Part shown: positions 1 through 7,939 of the stretch, in pieces
Numbering within the stretch: the stretch's first letter is position 1
Layout of the letters: each line of letters begins with the position of its first letter
Notes under the pieces: generated by a model
Told to the model about the DNA's origin: nothing
What the model saw: the letters and a program-made list of their open reading frames with translations, nothing else
Databases searched by the model: none
Assembly (NCBI GenBank): GCA_036960175.1
Contig: JBALWH010000020.1
Span: 1-64,000 of the forward strand
Length of the DNA stretch: 64,000 nucleotides
DNA from: Motiliproteus sp036960175
GTDB lineage: Bacteria > Pseudomonadota > Gammaproteobacteria > Pseudomonadales > Balneatricaceae
Reading direction: 5' to 3'
Made by a program: the position numbers and the translations under genes

Positions 1-20
1 ACTTGATGTTTTGAGGTCAT
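1..20 (-). CDS. Possible 5' end of the gene following pqqA (left-edge partial)
   Basis: On the minus strand an ATG at 18-20 is preceded by an AGGAG-type ribosome binding site about 9 nt upstream, and six codons (MTSKHQ) can be read before the window ends. The position, about 150 nt downstream of pqqA on the same strand, is where pqqB normally starts. The visible residues are too few to identify it, so pqqB is inference from gene order only. Confidence 0.3.
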
Positions 21-53
21 CTGCGACGCTCCTAGTAATGAACATCCGTTGTT

Positions 54-126
54 TTTAGTTTTAATAACTTTTAGTTTTAAAACTTATAGTTTTATGGATG
101 TGTGGCTTTCAGACTTATAGTTTTCA
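54..126. repeat. A/T-rich short repeats between pqqA and the next gene
   Basis: Four spaced copies of a TAGTTTT core occur here, two of them in the longer form ACTTATAGTTTT (near 82 and 113) and one as ACTTTTAGTTTT. They lie in the untranslated spacer after pqqA on the minus strand. Function is unknown; they may simply be low-complexity A/T sequence. Confidence 0.4.
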
Positions 127-137
127 GGCATAAATAA

Positions 138-162
138 CCGGGATTGGGAAGCCCAACCCCGG
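138..162 (-). other. Hairpin between pqqA and the downstream gene
   Basis: An inverted repeat of about 11 bp (CCGGG/TTGGG arms with one A-C mismatch) closes on a 3-nt loop just after the pqqA stop. It has no following T tract, so it looks like a processing or partial attenuation hairpin rather than a full terminator. Hairpins at this position are known in pqq operons, where pqqA transcript exceeds pqqB transcript. Confidence 0.5.
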
Positions 163-170
163 GGGTCTAA

Positions 171-245
171 TCAGCGTACGTAAACGTAAGCGGTGACTTC
201 GAAGCCCAGACGTAGGTCGCAAAATGCGGGATCAGTCCACTGCAT
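171..245 (-). CDS. pqqA: PqqA, coenzyme PQQ precursor peptide
   Basis: This 24-residue gene encodes the ribosomal precursor of pyrroloquinoline quinone. The peptide starts MQWTDPAF and contains the GFEVTAY core, with Glu16 and Tyr20 in the spacing required for cross-linking by PqqE. A ribosome binding site (AGAGGA) lies 7-8 nt before the ATG. The rest of the pqq operon presumably continues off the left edge. The gene sits just downstream, on the same strand, of a PQQ-dependent alcohol dehydrogenase, which needs the cofactor; a strong terminator at 433-462 separates the two, so pqqA must have its own promoter in 246-432. A TATAAA-like element near 293-300 read on the minus strand is a candidate -10. 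The gene is so short that routine gene callers often miss it. Confidence 0.95.
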   Translation of the reverse strand: MQWTDPAFCDLRLGFEVTAYVYVR

Positions 246-432
246 GAGAAATTCCTCTTTTTGTTTTGAAAATCAAATTACCTGTTGTTGCATCTTTTAT
301 ACTACTTATACTGATAACAACTAAACAGAACACCTTGGTATCAAAAAACAGGGCCAATAGTAGTAAGTAAAAAGAGACTTGAGGACACTAGAAAAAAGCA
401 CGCTATTAGTCCTCGGCACTTTTCTGCAAAGC

Positions 433-462
433 AAAAAAAACCGGACCTAGAAGGTCCGGTTT
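433..462 (-). terminator. Rho-independent terminator of the PQQ alcohol dehydrogenase gene
   Basis: A perfect 10-bp stem (AAACCGGACC / GGTCCGGTTT) with a 5-nt loop is followed on the minus strand by a run of T residues. It lies 30 nt past the stop of the dehydrogenase gene. Confidence 0.92.
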
Positions 463-492
463 CGGCTAGTGCTTAACTTAAGGGCTATAAAA

Positions 493-2271
493 TTAGCGCT
501 TAGCCATTTCTGCAGAAGCAGGAAGCTTGAACGTCCAAACCGTGCCACCTTGGTTCAGGTGCTTAACACGCTTGGCCACTTCACCACCCCAAAGAGGTAC
601 TGCACCACCCCAGCCAGAAACAACGGAGATATACTGCTCACCGTCCTGTTCCCAGGTGATTGGAGATCCGACAATACCGGAGCCAGTCTGGAAGCGGTAC
701 TTCATCTCACCGGTCTTAGCATCGAACGCCATCAGGTAACCTTCTGGGTTACCGGTAAAGACCAGTCCACCAGCAGTCGCCATAACACCACCCCATAGAG
801 GAGCGTTGTTCTTGTAGCGCCATACTTCTTTGCCAGACTTAGGATCGATCGCACGCAGAACACCGATGTATTCTTCGTTAACGGCCTTGATAGTGAATCC
901 AGCACCCAGGTACGCAGCACCCTTCTTATAAGCGGTAGGCTCGTTCCAGATGTCCATTTCCCACTCGTTGGAAGGAACATAGAACAGTCCAGTATCCTGA
1001 GAGTAGGCCATAGGCATCCAGTTCTTGCCACCTAGGAAAGCAGGCGCAGCAACAACAGAGGTGCCTTTCTTACCGTCTGCACTGGCAGCAGGATTACCTG
1101 GACGATAATCGTCGTTATAGAGCGGACGACCATTCTCATCCAGACCCTTAGCCCAAGTAATCTTGTCTACAAATGGGAAACCACGAATGAACTTACCATT
1201 GGTACGGTTCAGAACGTAGAAGAAGCCGTTACGGTCAGCAGTTGCTGCAGCCTTAACAGTTTTTCCGTTTGCCTTGTAGTCAAAAGAGATCAGCTCGTTA
1301 ACACCATCGTAATCCCAGCCATCATGTGGCGTGGTTTGGAAGTGCCAGGAGATTTTCCCGGTATCTGGATCAAGCGCTACACGAGAGGAGCTATAGAGGT
1401 TGTCACCAGGACGAAGATGAGAGTTCCATGGCGCTGGGTTACCAGTTCCGAAGAACAACAAGTTAGTATCTTCATCGTAAGTGCCGCCCAGCCAAGTAGC
1501 TGCGCCACCGGACTTCCACAGATCACCAGGCCAGGTCTTACCAGCTTCACCACCGGTGATGCCATTTTCCTTGCCGTTCAGGTAACCCATATGACCTTCA
1601 ACGGTCGGACGAGTCCAAACTACTTCACCCGTAATAGCATCGTAAGCTTCTACTTTACCAACGATACCGAACTCACCACCGGAAACACCGGTGATTACCT
1701 TACCGTTAACTACGATAGGCGCGGCTGAGATCGAGTAACCGGCTTTATAGTCGGCTACTTTCTTCTTCCAGACAGTTTTACCAGTGTCCTTGTTCAGGGC
1801 AACCAGCTTAGCGTCCAAAGTACCGAAGATAACCAGATCGCCATACAGCGCTACACCACGGTTGATAACGTCACAACAAGGCATGATATTTTCTGGTAGA
1901 CGAGCGTCATACTGCCAAAGCTCTTCACCAGTTTTAATATCGATAGCGAATACGCGAGAGTAAGAACCGGTCACATACATGACACCGTCCTTAACCATGG
2001 GCTGAGATTCCTGCCCACGCTGCTTCTCACCACCAAACGAAAATGCCCATACAGCTTTCAGATCTTTTACAGTGTCGCCGTTAACCTTGGCCAAAGAGCT
2101 ATAGCGCTGTCCACGCAGCCCCATACCGTTGCTGACAACATCACCAACAGTATCTTGATCGCTGAGAATATCTTTGTCGGTCACACCGGCAGTGGCAGAA
2201 CCAGCAACCGCCATAGCGGCGACCAAAGACGTCACAGCAAGCCCCTTAAGGCCGTAAGTTAGATCAAGCAT
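493..2271 (-). CDS. PQQ-dependent alcohol dehydrogenase, lanthanide-type (ExaF/PedH-like)
   Basis: This periplasmic quinoprotein oxidises primary alcohols and passes electrons to a cytochrome c. The mature part is an eight-bladed beta-propeller with repeated W-motifs. Adjacent Cys132-Cys133 (PCCDVINRG) form the vicinal disulfide that clamps PQQ. Metal-ligand positions are Glu200 and Asn278. The catalytic Asp320 in WDYDG is followed two residues later by Asp322, the extra acid found in lanthanide-dependent enzymes (XoxF, PedH) and absent from calcium-type MxaF. The start at 2271 is chosen because AAGGAG precedes it and a clean signal peptide follows (cleavage near residue 28). A longer reading frame adds 25 unlikely residues. 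The product is 592 residues, normal for the family. Ethanol or longer alcohols are the likelier substrates given the Ped-like neighbours; methanol is possible. Confidence 0.93.
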   Translation of the reverse strand: MLDLTYGLKGLAVTSLVAAMAVAGSATAGVTDKDILSDQDTVGDVVSNGMGLRGQRYSSLAKVNGDTVKDLKAVWAFSFGGEKQRGQESQPMVKDGVMYVTGSYSRVFAIDIKTGEELWQYDARLPENIMPCCDVINRGVALYGDLVIFGTLDAKLVALNKDTGKTVWKKKVADYKAGYSISAAPIVVNGKVITGVSGGEFGIVGKVEAYDAITGEVVWTRPTVEGHMGYLNGKENGITGGEAGKTWPGDLWKSGGAATWLGGTYDEDTNLLFFGTGNPAPWNSHLRPGDNLYSSSRVALDPDTGKISWHFQTTPHDGWDYDGVNELISFDYKANGKTVKAAATADRNGFFYVLNRTNGKFIRGFPFVDKITWAKGLDENGRPLYNDDYRPGNPAASADGKKGTSVVAAPAFLGGKNWMPMAYSQDTGLFYVPSNEWEMDIWNEPTAYKKGAAYLGAGFTIKAVNEEYIGVLRAIDPKSGKEVWRYKNNAPLWGGVMATAGGLVFTGNPEGYLMAFDAKTGEMKYRFQTGSGIVGSPITWEQDGEQYISVVSGWGGAVPLWGGEVAKRVKHLNQGGTVWTFKLPASAEMAKR

Positions 2272-2594
2272 TATGATCTCCTTCCTAATGAGTTTTCTTA
2301 TTCGAATAAGGGATTTGTTATCAAACGGGCGCAACATAGAAAGCACCCGATGATAAAAATCATTGTGAGATTATTAGTCAAAAGCAACAATCCAACTTGC
2401 GACTCGGGCGCCTACTCTCTTGGTAGCGGCGCGCCTAGTCCCGAAGTATTACTCCCTAAAAAAACCTTATATTTCAAAAAAATAAAAAGAAGTAATAACA
2501 AGCAGAAAAGAAAAAGCTGCCGATTTGAAAACAAATCGGCAGAAGGAGGAGGGTAGCTATTAACTACCCATCGCAGAAACGTTGAAAAGCCAGC
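2272..2594 (-). promoter_or_regulatory. Promoter region of the PQQ alcohol dehydrogenase
   Basis: This 323-nt gene-free stretch carries the dehydrogenase 5' region. A perfect 14-bp palindrome, CTTATTCGAATAAG, lies at 2297-2310, only 26 nt before the start codon, and is a candidate operator or 5'-UTR element. The far end holds the terminator of the upstream gene at 2505-2542. No additional gene is convincing: the small plus-strand frame at 2350-2556 has low-complexity composition. Confidence 0.55.
2505..2542 (-). terminator. Rho-independent terminator after the XoxJ-like gene
   Basis: A perfect 11-bp stem (CTGCCGATTTG / CAAATCGGCAG) with a 4-nt loop at 2517-2542 is followed on the minus strand by a T-rich tract. 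It lies about 53 nt past the stop of the 2595-3560 gene. Confidence 0.9.
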
Positions 2595-3560
2595 TTACTG
2601 CTGCAGATAACGATCAGGGCGCTGATAATTAACACCATGACGCGCAAACAGATCTTTCATCTGTCCCTGCTCAACCAGACGGTCAATAATATCTTCAAGG
2701 GCATAACCGAGCTGGCGGTGGTCATCCTTTACCGCCATACCCACATCCCACTGACGTTTAATCAGATTCGGAAAAGGAACATCCGCCGTGACAATTTTTT
2801 CCTGATCGTCACGACTCAACAACCACTGTAATTGCGACTGCATCCCCATTACCGCCGCCACCTGAGTGTCGGCCATAGCCTGATAGGCAGCCATCAGCGT
2901 CGTATGATGCACAACATTATTTCTTAAGCGACCACCAAAGGCGCTACTCAAATAGAAATCGGGCAGGCTATCGATCTCAACCCCAACCCGCTCATACTGA
3001 AACATGGCCAGATTTTCGATGTTTTCGATACGCGTAGAGTCATAGACCAAACCCCAGCTTTCACGCTGATAAGGCGCGAAAAAATGCACCAGATCATTAA
3101 TCACACGACCATCGGGATCCTTCATAAAGGCAAACTCCCGATCATAAGGAACCCGCATCATCACATCAGCGACTTCTCGCCGCAGCATGACACCCTCTTC
3201 CTTACGAGCCATATAGTGACCTTTCCAGACATGGTTACGCAGATCATCACCCAGACCCTCATCGGCGATCATCCAATGCAGCGTCAGATCAACCCCGAGC
3301 CCCTTGGCCAATTCCTGAGCAACATCAACATCCAAACCTTTGGCCACCCCACGCTCTTCATAAGCGTAGGGCGGAAAATCCCGATAGACCGCAACACTTA
3401 AATAGCCACTGGCTTTGATGTCATCAAAACTTCTGGCGGAAGCGATACTAGTCATTCCCGACAGTAACAACCACACCACCAGCAACAGACAGAACGGCCT
3501 GGCCAAATAATCGGCCTTAGCATCATCCATCACAACACTGTTATCTGAGGCTTGATACAT
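2595..3560 (-). CDS. Quinoprotein-associated periplasmic binding-protein-like protein (XoxJ/MoxJ-like)
   Basis: The 321-residue product has the fold signature of family 3 solute-binding proteins. A hydrophobic segment at about residues 24-42 ends in SIASA, a signal-peptide cleavage pattern. It is followed by the typical first strand (GYLSVAVYRDFPPYAY) and a DVDVAQELAKGLG segment. Proteins of this type encoded beside PQQ dehydrogenases (MoxJ, XoxJ) are thought to assist maturation of the dehydrogenase rather than transport. It lies 31 nt downstream of the cytochrome gene on the same strand, so the two probably form an operon, closed by the terminator at 2505-2542. The ribosome binding site before 3560 is weak; an internal Met11 is an alternative start. 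Confidence 0.82.
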   Translation of the reverse strand: MYQASDNSVVMDDAKADYLARPFCLLLVVWLLLSGMTSIASARSFDDIKASGYLSVAVYRDFPPYAYEERGVAKGLDVDVAQELAKGLGVDLTLHWMIADEGLGDDLRNHVWKGHYMARKEEGVMLRREVADVMMRVPYDREFAFMKDPDGRVINDLVHFFAPYQRESWGLVYDSTRIENIENLAMFQYERVGVEIDSLPDFYLSSAFGGRLRNNVVHHTTLMAAYQAMADTQVAAVMGMQSQLQWLLSRDDQEKIVTADVPFPNLIKRQWDVGMAVKDDHRQLGYALEDIIDRLVEQGQMKDLFARHGVNYQRPDRYLQQ

Positions 3561-3591
3561 CGATTGATTCTCTCAACAGGGACAGCAATAA

Positions 3592-4020
3592 TTATTCTTC
3601 GCCGTATTTAGTTTCTAACCAAGCGCGAATAGCCCAAAGCGACTCCTGACTCAGGAAATCTGCCATCTTCGGCATATAAGGAACACCATTTCTCACCGCG
3701 CCATTTCGGACCCGATAAGCATACCATTCATCGCCCTCGATACCTGGCTCCAGCTCCCGAAGATCCGGAGCAATACCGCCAGAAATAGCCTGAAGGCCGT
3801 GACAGCGAGCGCAGTTTTGATTGTAGGCAGACTTGCCGACCTCAATGGCTTCGACGTTACCGCTATACGGATTTTCCTCAAGCCATTCATCACCCAGCGC
3901 CGCCAGAGTACTGACATCGACAGACTGAGGAGTAACATCACCGTGAGACCATGCTGCGGTCGTTACAACTAACACACTGGCGGCTACGGTAGCCGTTATC
4001 AGAGAACGCATTTTTTTCAT
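3592..4020 (-). CDS. pedF: Cytochrome c550-type electron acceptor of the PQQ alcohol dehydrogenase (PedF-like)
   Basis: This 142-residue protein is a single-haem class I cytochrome c. A signal peptide (residues 1 to about 25) precedes HGDVTPQSVD, a start also typical of PedF/ExaB cytochromes. The haem site is C70-A-R-C73-H74, and Met116 or Met119 in PYMPKM is the likely axial ligand. It would take electrons from the PQQ dehydrogenase in the periplasm and pass them to a terminal oxidase. TAGGTC provides the ribosome binding site. The gene is first in a two-gene unit with the XoxJ-like gene and has its own upstream region (4021-4257). Confidence 0.9.
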   Translation of the reverse strand: MKKMRSLITATVAASVLVVTTAAWSHGDVTPQSVDVSTLAALGDEWLEENPYSGNVEAIEVGKSAYNQNCARCHGLQAISGGIAPDLRELEPGIEGDEWYAYRVRNGAVRNGVPYMPKMADFLSQESLWAIRAWLETKYGEE

Positions 4021-4153
4021 GACTTTGACCTACATTATATTCTTATAGGGACAACTCAACCGGGCTTCACCAGATCCGGAGAATTTATAGTGTCATTCTA
4101 TGAACCAGCACCGCACTAACCCAGACAACTTTGGTGCTCGAAATATCCTTCCT

Positions 4154-4162
4154 TAGTACTAG
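4154..4162. promoter_or_regulatory. TAGTACTAG palindrome upstream of the cytochrome gene
   Basis: This 9-bp palindrome lies 134 nt before the cytochrome start on the minus strand. An identical copy is at 4824-4832, in the divergent promoter region of the next gene pair. It may be a half-recognised activator site for the alcohol oxidation genes; only the sequence match supports this. Confidence 0.3.
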
Positions 4163-4257
4163 GTCTAGGGGCCTGCTTCCACAAACAACAAAGCCTCTGC
4201 ATCGCCCACAACCATGTAAAAGCCCTAGGTCGAACCACCCTTATACGCCTAGTAGTG

Positions 4258-4713
4258 TTAACGCACTATGAACACACCTTCCATACCTTTACCTTCCAGA
4301 CCTTTGGCATAAAATCGATATTGACCAGGCTTCACCGGCACAAAGTAGATCTCCGCCTCACCTTCATCTTCAAACTCAAGCTGAATCAAACTGGTAGCCT
4401 TTATTTCCATCCCCCCCGCTTCGACCTTGCGCAGAAATATGGAGGCAAAGAATTCCGGCGCCTCTACGGCATACTCCTTTAAACCACTGGAAACAATATT
4501 CAGCTTATAGGCCTGCCCCGTTTCCAATTCATAGCTTTTAACGCTCATGGCGTAATCACTAACATCTGAACCCAGCACCAGATCGGGAAGCGCCTGTGGT
4601 TTACGGGTCAGATCACCCTTGGCTTGAGCGATAGCGGCACTGGCAACACAAACAGTGGCCAGCACAATGGATAGCAGCGTTGAGATAGAACCCTTTTTGA
4701 CAGCACAGAACAT
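4258..4713 (-). CDS. Small exported cupredoxin-like protein of the PQQ alcohol locus
   Basis: The 151-residue product has a signal peptide (about residues 8-30, ending AIAQA) followed by a beta-rich domain ending PGQYRFYAKGLEGKGMEGVF. That ending resembles the C-terminal loop of cupredoxins, where one would expect Cys, His and Met copper ligands, but here no Cys or His is present in the loop. It may therefore be a copper-free cupredoxin fold, with a structural or partner-binding role. AGGAG precedes the ATG. It lies between the cytochrome gene and the divergent ABC set and is probably co-regulated with them. Similar short proteins are found in Pseudomonas ped/exa clusters, from memory; the function is not known. 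Confidence 0.7.
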   Translation of the reverse strand: MFCAVKKGSISTLLSIVLATVCVASAAIAQAKGDLTRKPQALPDLVLGSDVSDYAMSVKSYELETGQAYKLNIVSSGLKEYAVEAPEFFASIFLRKVEAGGMEIKATSLIQLEFEDEGEAEIYFVPVKPGQYRFYAKGLEGKGMEGVFIVR

Positions 4714-4823
4714 AGCCTGTCTCCTAGTCGAATTTACTTAAATACTGCATAGAAAGCGGCCTGATACCACTTCAAAGCAGAGCCTTTAAGCGACATACTA
4801 AGCATCCACCACAGCGGCCAACA

Positions 4824-4832
4824 TAGTACTAG
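4824..4832. promoter_or_regulatory. TAGTACTAG palindrome in the divergent promoter region
   Basis: This is the second copy of the palindrome seen at 4154-4162. It lies 110 nt from the start of the minus-strand cupredoxin-like gene and about 110 nt from the start of the plus-strand binding-protein gene. Its central placement between divergent starts suits a shared regulator, but no regulator gene lies in this part of the window. Confidence 0.3.
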
Positions 4833-4940
4833 AGAAGTAAATCAATCATCCTTATTTCATATATATCTCGGCCACAGGACAGGCTTTAATCTAGGATGAC
4901 CAGAACGCTTATCTTTCCCATAACAACAACTGGAGTTTTT

Positions 4941-6143
4941 ATGGCTGTTGTTGCCCACTTTCTATCTAGACCGGTTCTGCTTGCATACTGCCTGCTATTA
5001 ACCAGTGTTATGGCGAACGCGAATCAGGAAATACCCATAGGCTACCTCGAACTGCAGCAGCAACGTCCTCCACTGCTATCCAATGTATTACCAGAACCTG
5101 AAGACAGCGGTTTACAGGGTGCTCGCTTAGGCTTGGCCGATAACAACGGCGCCGGGCGTTTTGTGGGACAGCATTTCAGTCTGCTGGAAGCCCGACTGGA
5201 CAACATCGATGCACTACTGAAACAGGCTGATGACTGGCAACAACAGGGCATTAAATTGTTGGTTGCAAATATGCCAGCGGCGCAACTAGAGCAACTGTCT
5301 ATGCATTTCTCTGGCACCGACACGCTGATTTTTAATGCCGGTTCACCCGAGGACAACCTCCGTCATAGCCGCTGTTTAAACAATGTATTACATACTCTAC
5401 CCAGTCGCGCCATGCTCACCGATGCGCTGACACAATGGCTGATGGCGAAACGACTAAAACACTGGCTACTGATCGAAGGTCAGCGCCCAAACGATAAAGC
5501 CTACGCTGCCGCCTTGCGCCGTTCTGCTAAACGCTTCGGCGCTAAAATCGTTGCCTCTAAGGAATGGACTTTTGACAGTGATCTGCGCAGAACCGCCCAG
5601 GCAGAATTACCGCTATTTACCCAAACCAAAGAGTATGACGTCGTCGTGGTCGCTGACGAGCTCGGAGATTTTGGCGAGTACGTACTCTATAACACCTGGT
5701 ACCCCAGACCGGTGGTGGGCACGCAGGGACTAAAACCGGTGAGCTGGCACCGAGTAGTAGAGCAATGGGGCGCCGCGCAGTTACAAACCCGTTTTGAGAA
5801 AATGGCCACCCGCTGGATGACCGATGGCGATTACGCCGCCTGGCTAGCGATTCGCAGCATTGGCGAGGCGGTCGCGCAACAAGAAAGTAGTGAAGCCGGC
5901 GCTCTGAGGGGATGGCTGCTGGGAGAGCAATTCCAGCTCGCCGGCTATAAAGGCCGCTCTCTTAATTATCGTCCCTGGAGCGGCCAGTTACGCCAGCCTA
6001 TTCCGCTGGTGCATTCTCGGGCACTGATCTCACAATCACCCCAGGAAGGTTACCTACACCCTACTACCGATCTGGACACCCTCGGCTACGATAGACCCGA
6101 GAGCAAGTGCCGGATCGCCGAACACACCGCTGGAGCAAATTAA
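4941..6143 (+). CDS. ABC transporter substrate-binding protein of the PQQ alcohol dehydrogenase system
   Basis: The product (400 residues from 4941) has a signal peptide and the branched-chain-amino-acid-type periplasmic binding fold (Peripla_BP_6). It matches the family found only beside PQQ alcohol dehydrogenases (TIGR03863 type, from memory). TGGAG lies 5 nt before 4941 and the peptide MAVVAHFLSRPVLLAY then reads as a good signal sequence; an upstream ATG at 4896 lacks a good ribosome binding site. It begins a four-gene plus-strand unit: the stop overlaps the next start as TAATG. Such sets are linked to alcohol catabolism in Pseudomonas (ped genes); the transported molecule is not established. 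Confidence 0.87.
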   Translation: MAVVAHFLSRPVLLAYCLLLTSVMANANQEIPIGYLELQQQRPPLLSNVLPEPEDSGLQGARLGLADNNGAGRFVGQHFSLLEARLDNIDALLKQADDWQQQGIKLLVANMPAAQLEQLSMHFSGTDTLIFNAGSPEDNLRHSRCLNNVLHTLPSRAMLTDALTQWLMAKRLKHWLLIEGQRPNDKAYAAALRRSAKRFGAKIVASKEWTFDSDLRRTAQAELPLFTQTKEYDVVVVADELGDFGEYVLYNTWYPRPVVGTQGLKPVSWHRVVEQWGAAQLQTRFEKMATRWMTDGDYAAWLAIRSIGEAVAQQESSEAGALRGWLLGEQFQLAGYKGRSLNYRPWSGQLRQPIPLVHSRALISQSPQEGYLHPTTDLDTLGYDRPESKCRIAEHTAGAN

Positions 6144-7126
6144 TGAAGAAGCCTTTACTCTTTACCACATCCATTGCATCCGTTGCCAGCGCACTAGCCC
6201 TGGCGGCAAGCCAAGCACTGGCGGCCACCGCTTATGTATCCAACGAAAAGGACAACAGTCTGTCACTGATCGACTTGGATACCATGAAAGTGGTCAAAAC
6301 CATCCCCGTCGGCCAACGTCCCCGCGGCATTATCTTCAATAAGGATTACAGCCGACTCTATATCTGTGCCAGCGATGACGACACCGTACAGGTGATGGAT
6401 ACAGCGACCCACAAGATCATCGGGGAACTGCCATCCGGTGAAGATCCAGAGCAATTTGCCCTGCATCCCGATGATCGCAGGCTCTATATATCCAATGAAG
6501 ACGATGCATTGGTCACGGTGGTCGATACCCTCACGAAAACCGTTATCGCGCAGATTGATGTTGGTGTCGAACCTGAAGGAGTGGGCATCAGCCCCGATGG
6601 CTCCCTGGCAATTAATACCTCTGAAACCACTAGCATGTTGCATTGGATCGATACCGAGACTAACGAAGTGGTGCACAACACCCGCGTCGACCAGCGCCCC
6701 AGGCATGTAGAATTCAGCCACGATGGCAAGCAGTTATGGGCCAGCTCTGAAATTGGCGGCAGCGTCGCTGTCATCGATGTCGCCAGTAAAGAAATCACCA
6801 AAAAGCTTAAATTCAAGATTCGCGGCATTCACCCGGACAAGATCCAGCCGGTCGGGGTAAAGATCACCGATGACGGACGTTATGCTTTTGTCGCCTTGGG
6901 GCCTGCCAACCATGTCGCCGTTATCGATGCTAAATCTTTGCAAGTGCTAGACTACCTTCTCGTTGGCCGGCGGGTCTGGCATATGACCTTCAACACCGAC
7001 CAGTCGCTACTGTTGACTACCAACGGCATGAGTAGCGATGTCTCGGTCATCGATGTAAACCGCCTTAAAGTCATTAAATCCATTAAAGTCGGCCGCTACC
7101 CCTGGGGGGTCGTGGTCAAGCCATAG
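6143..7126 (+). CDS. PQQ-associated YVTN-type beta-propeller protein
   Basis: This 327-residue exported protein has a signal peptide ending near SQALAAT, then about seven YVTN-style repeats of roughly 42 residues (VSNEKDNSLSLIDLDT, ISNEDDALVTVVDT, VAVIDVASKE and so on), predicting a seven-bladed propeller in the periplasm. It matches the beta-propeller family tied to PQQ-dependent catabolism and an ABC transporter (TIGR03866 type). The ATG at 6143 overlaps the preceding stop (TAATG) and has GGAG 8 nt upstream, so translation is probably coupled. The reading frame extends 12 codons further upstream, but that would delete the signal peptide start. The role is unknown; a scaffold or ligand-presenting role for the transporter is inference. 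Confidence 0.88.
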   Translation: MKKPLLFTTSIASVASALALAASQALAATAYVSNEKDNSLSLIDLDTMKVVKTIPVGQRPRGIIFNKDYSRLYICASDDDTVQVMDTATHKIIGELPSGEDPEQFALHPDDRRLYISNEDDALVTVVDTLTKTVIAQIDVGVEPEGVGISPDGSLAINTSETTSMLHWIDTETNEVVHNTRVDQRPRHVEFSHDGKQLWASSEIGGSVAVIDVASKEITKKLKFKIRGIHPDKIQPVGVKITDDGRYAFVALGPANHVAVIDAKSLQVLDYLLVGRRVWHMTFNTDQSLLLTTNGMSSDVSVIDVNRLKVIKSIKVGRYPWGVVVKP

Positions 7127-7132
7127 GCCAGC

Positions 7133-7939
7133 ATGAGCGATAGCATGAACGCACCTGTAAACATCGCTACGAAGGATCCGTCGGTGACGATCGAGCCACT
7201 GCTGGATATCCGCAGCCTGTCGTTTCGTTACGGCCAGAAAGTGGCCTTGGACGACATCAGCTTCCAGCTACAAGCAGGACGTTTTCACGCCCTACTGGGC
7301 CCCAATGGCGCCGGTAAAAGCACTCTCTTCAATTTGATCAGCCGACTCTATCAGCTACAGAACGGGGACATCCTGCTACAGGGTCAAAGCCTGAAAAACA
7401 GCTCTGCTGAGCTGCTCGGTAATGTCGGCATGGTATTCCAGCAAAGCACTCTAGATCTTGAGCTCAGTGTCGCAGAAAATCTTTATTATCACGGCTCCCT
7501 GCAGGGCATGAGCCGCCGTCATTGCCGCCAGCGCATGATTGAGGAACTGGCCCAGGTGGATATGTCGGAGCACCTAAAAACCAAGGTCCGCAACCTTAAT
7601 GGCGGCCATCGGCGCCGGGTAGAAATCGCCCGCGCGCTGTTGCATCAGCCGCAACTGCTATTGCTGGATGAGGCCACCGTGGGACTCGATCCTGATGCCC
7701 GCAAAGGGATCAACCAGCATGTGCGCAAGCTCTGCCAGCAACAAAAATTGGGGGTGCTCTGGGCCACACACCTGATCGAAGAGATCGATGCCGATGATCC
7801 GGTCACTCTACTGCACCAAGGCAAAGTTAAAGCCAATGATTGCAGCCGGGCTATTTGCCAGCAATGCGGGGTTGAAGATCTCACCCATGCCTTTGAACAG
7901 CTAACCCGCAAAGCCACTAATCAGGAGCGGGCGTCATGA
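7133..7939 (+). CDS. ABC transporter ATP-binding protein of the PQQ alcohol system
   Basis: The 268-residue ATPase has Walker A GPNGAGKST, a Q-loop (VFQQ), signature NLNGGHRRR (replacing the more usual LSGGQ), Walker B LLLLDEAT and the switch His in ATHLIEE. It begins 6 nt after the propeller gene stop and its own stop overlaps the start of the permease gene (ATGA), so the unit is coupled. Sequence type is that of drug- or polysaccharide-export ATPases paired with ABC-2 permeases (TIGR03864 type). It would energise the complex at the inner membrane. Confidence 0.92.
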   Translation: MSDSMNAPVNIATKDPSVTIEPLLDIRSLSFRYGQKVALDDISFQLQAGRFHALLGPNGAGKSTLFNLISRLYQLQNGDILLQGQSLKNSSAELLGNVGMVFQQSTLDLELSVAENLYYHGSLQGMSRRHCRQRMIEELAQVDMSEHLKTKVRNLNGGHRRRVEIARALLHQPQLLLLDEATVGLDPDARKGINQHVRKLCQQQKLGVLWATHLIEEIDADDPVTLLHQGKVKANDCSRAICQQCGVEDLTHAFEQLTRKATNQERAS

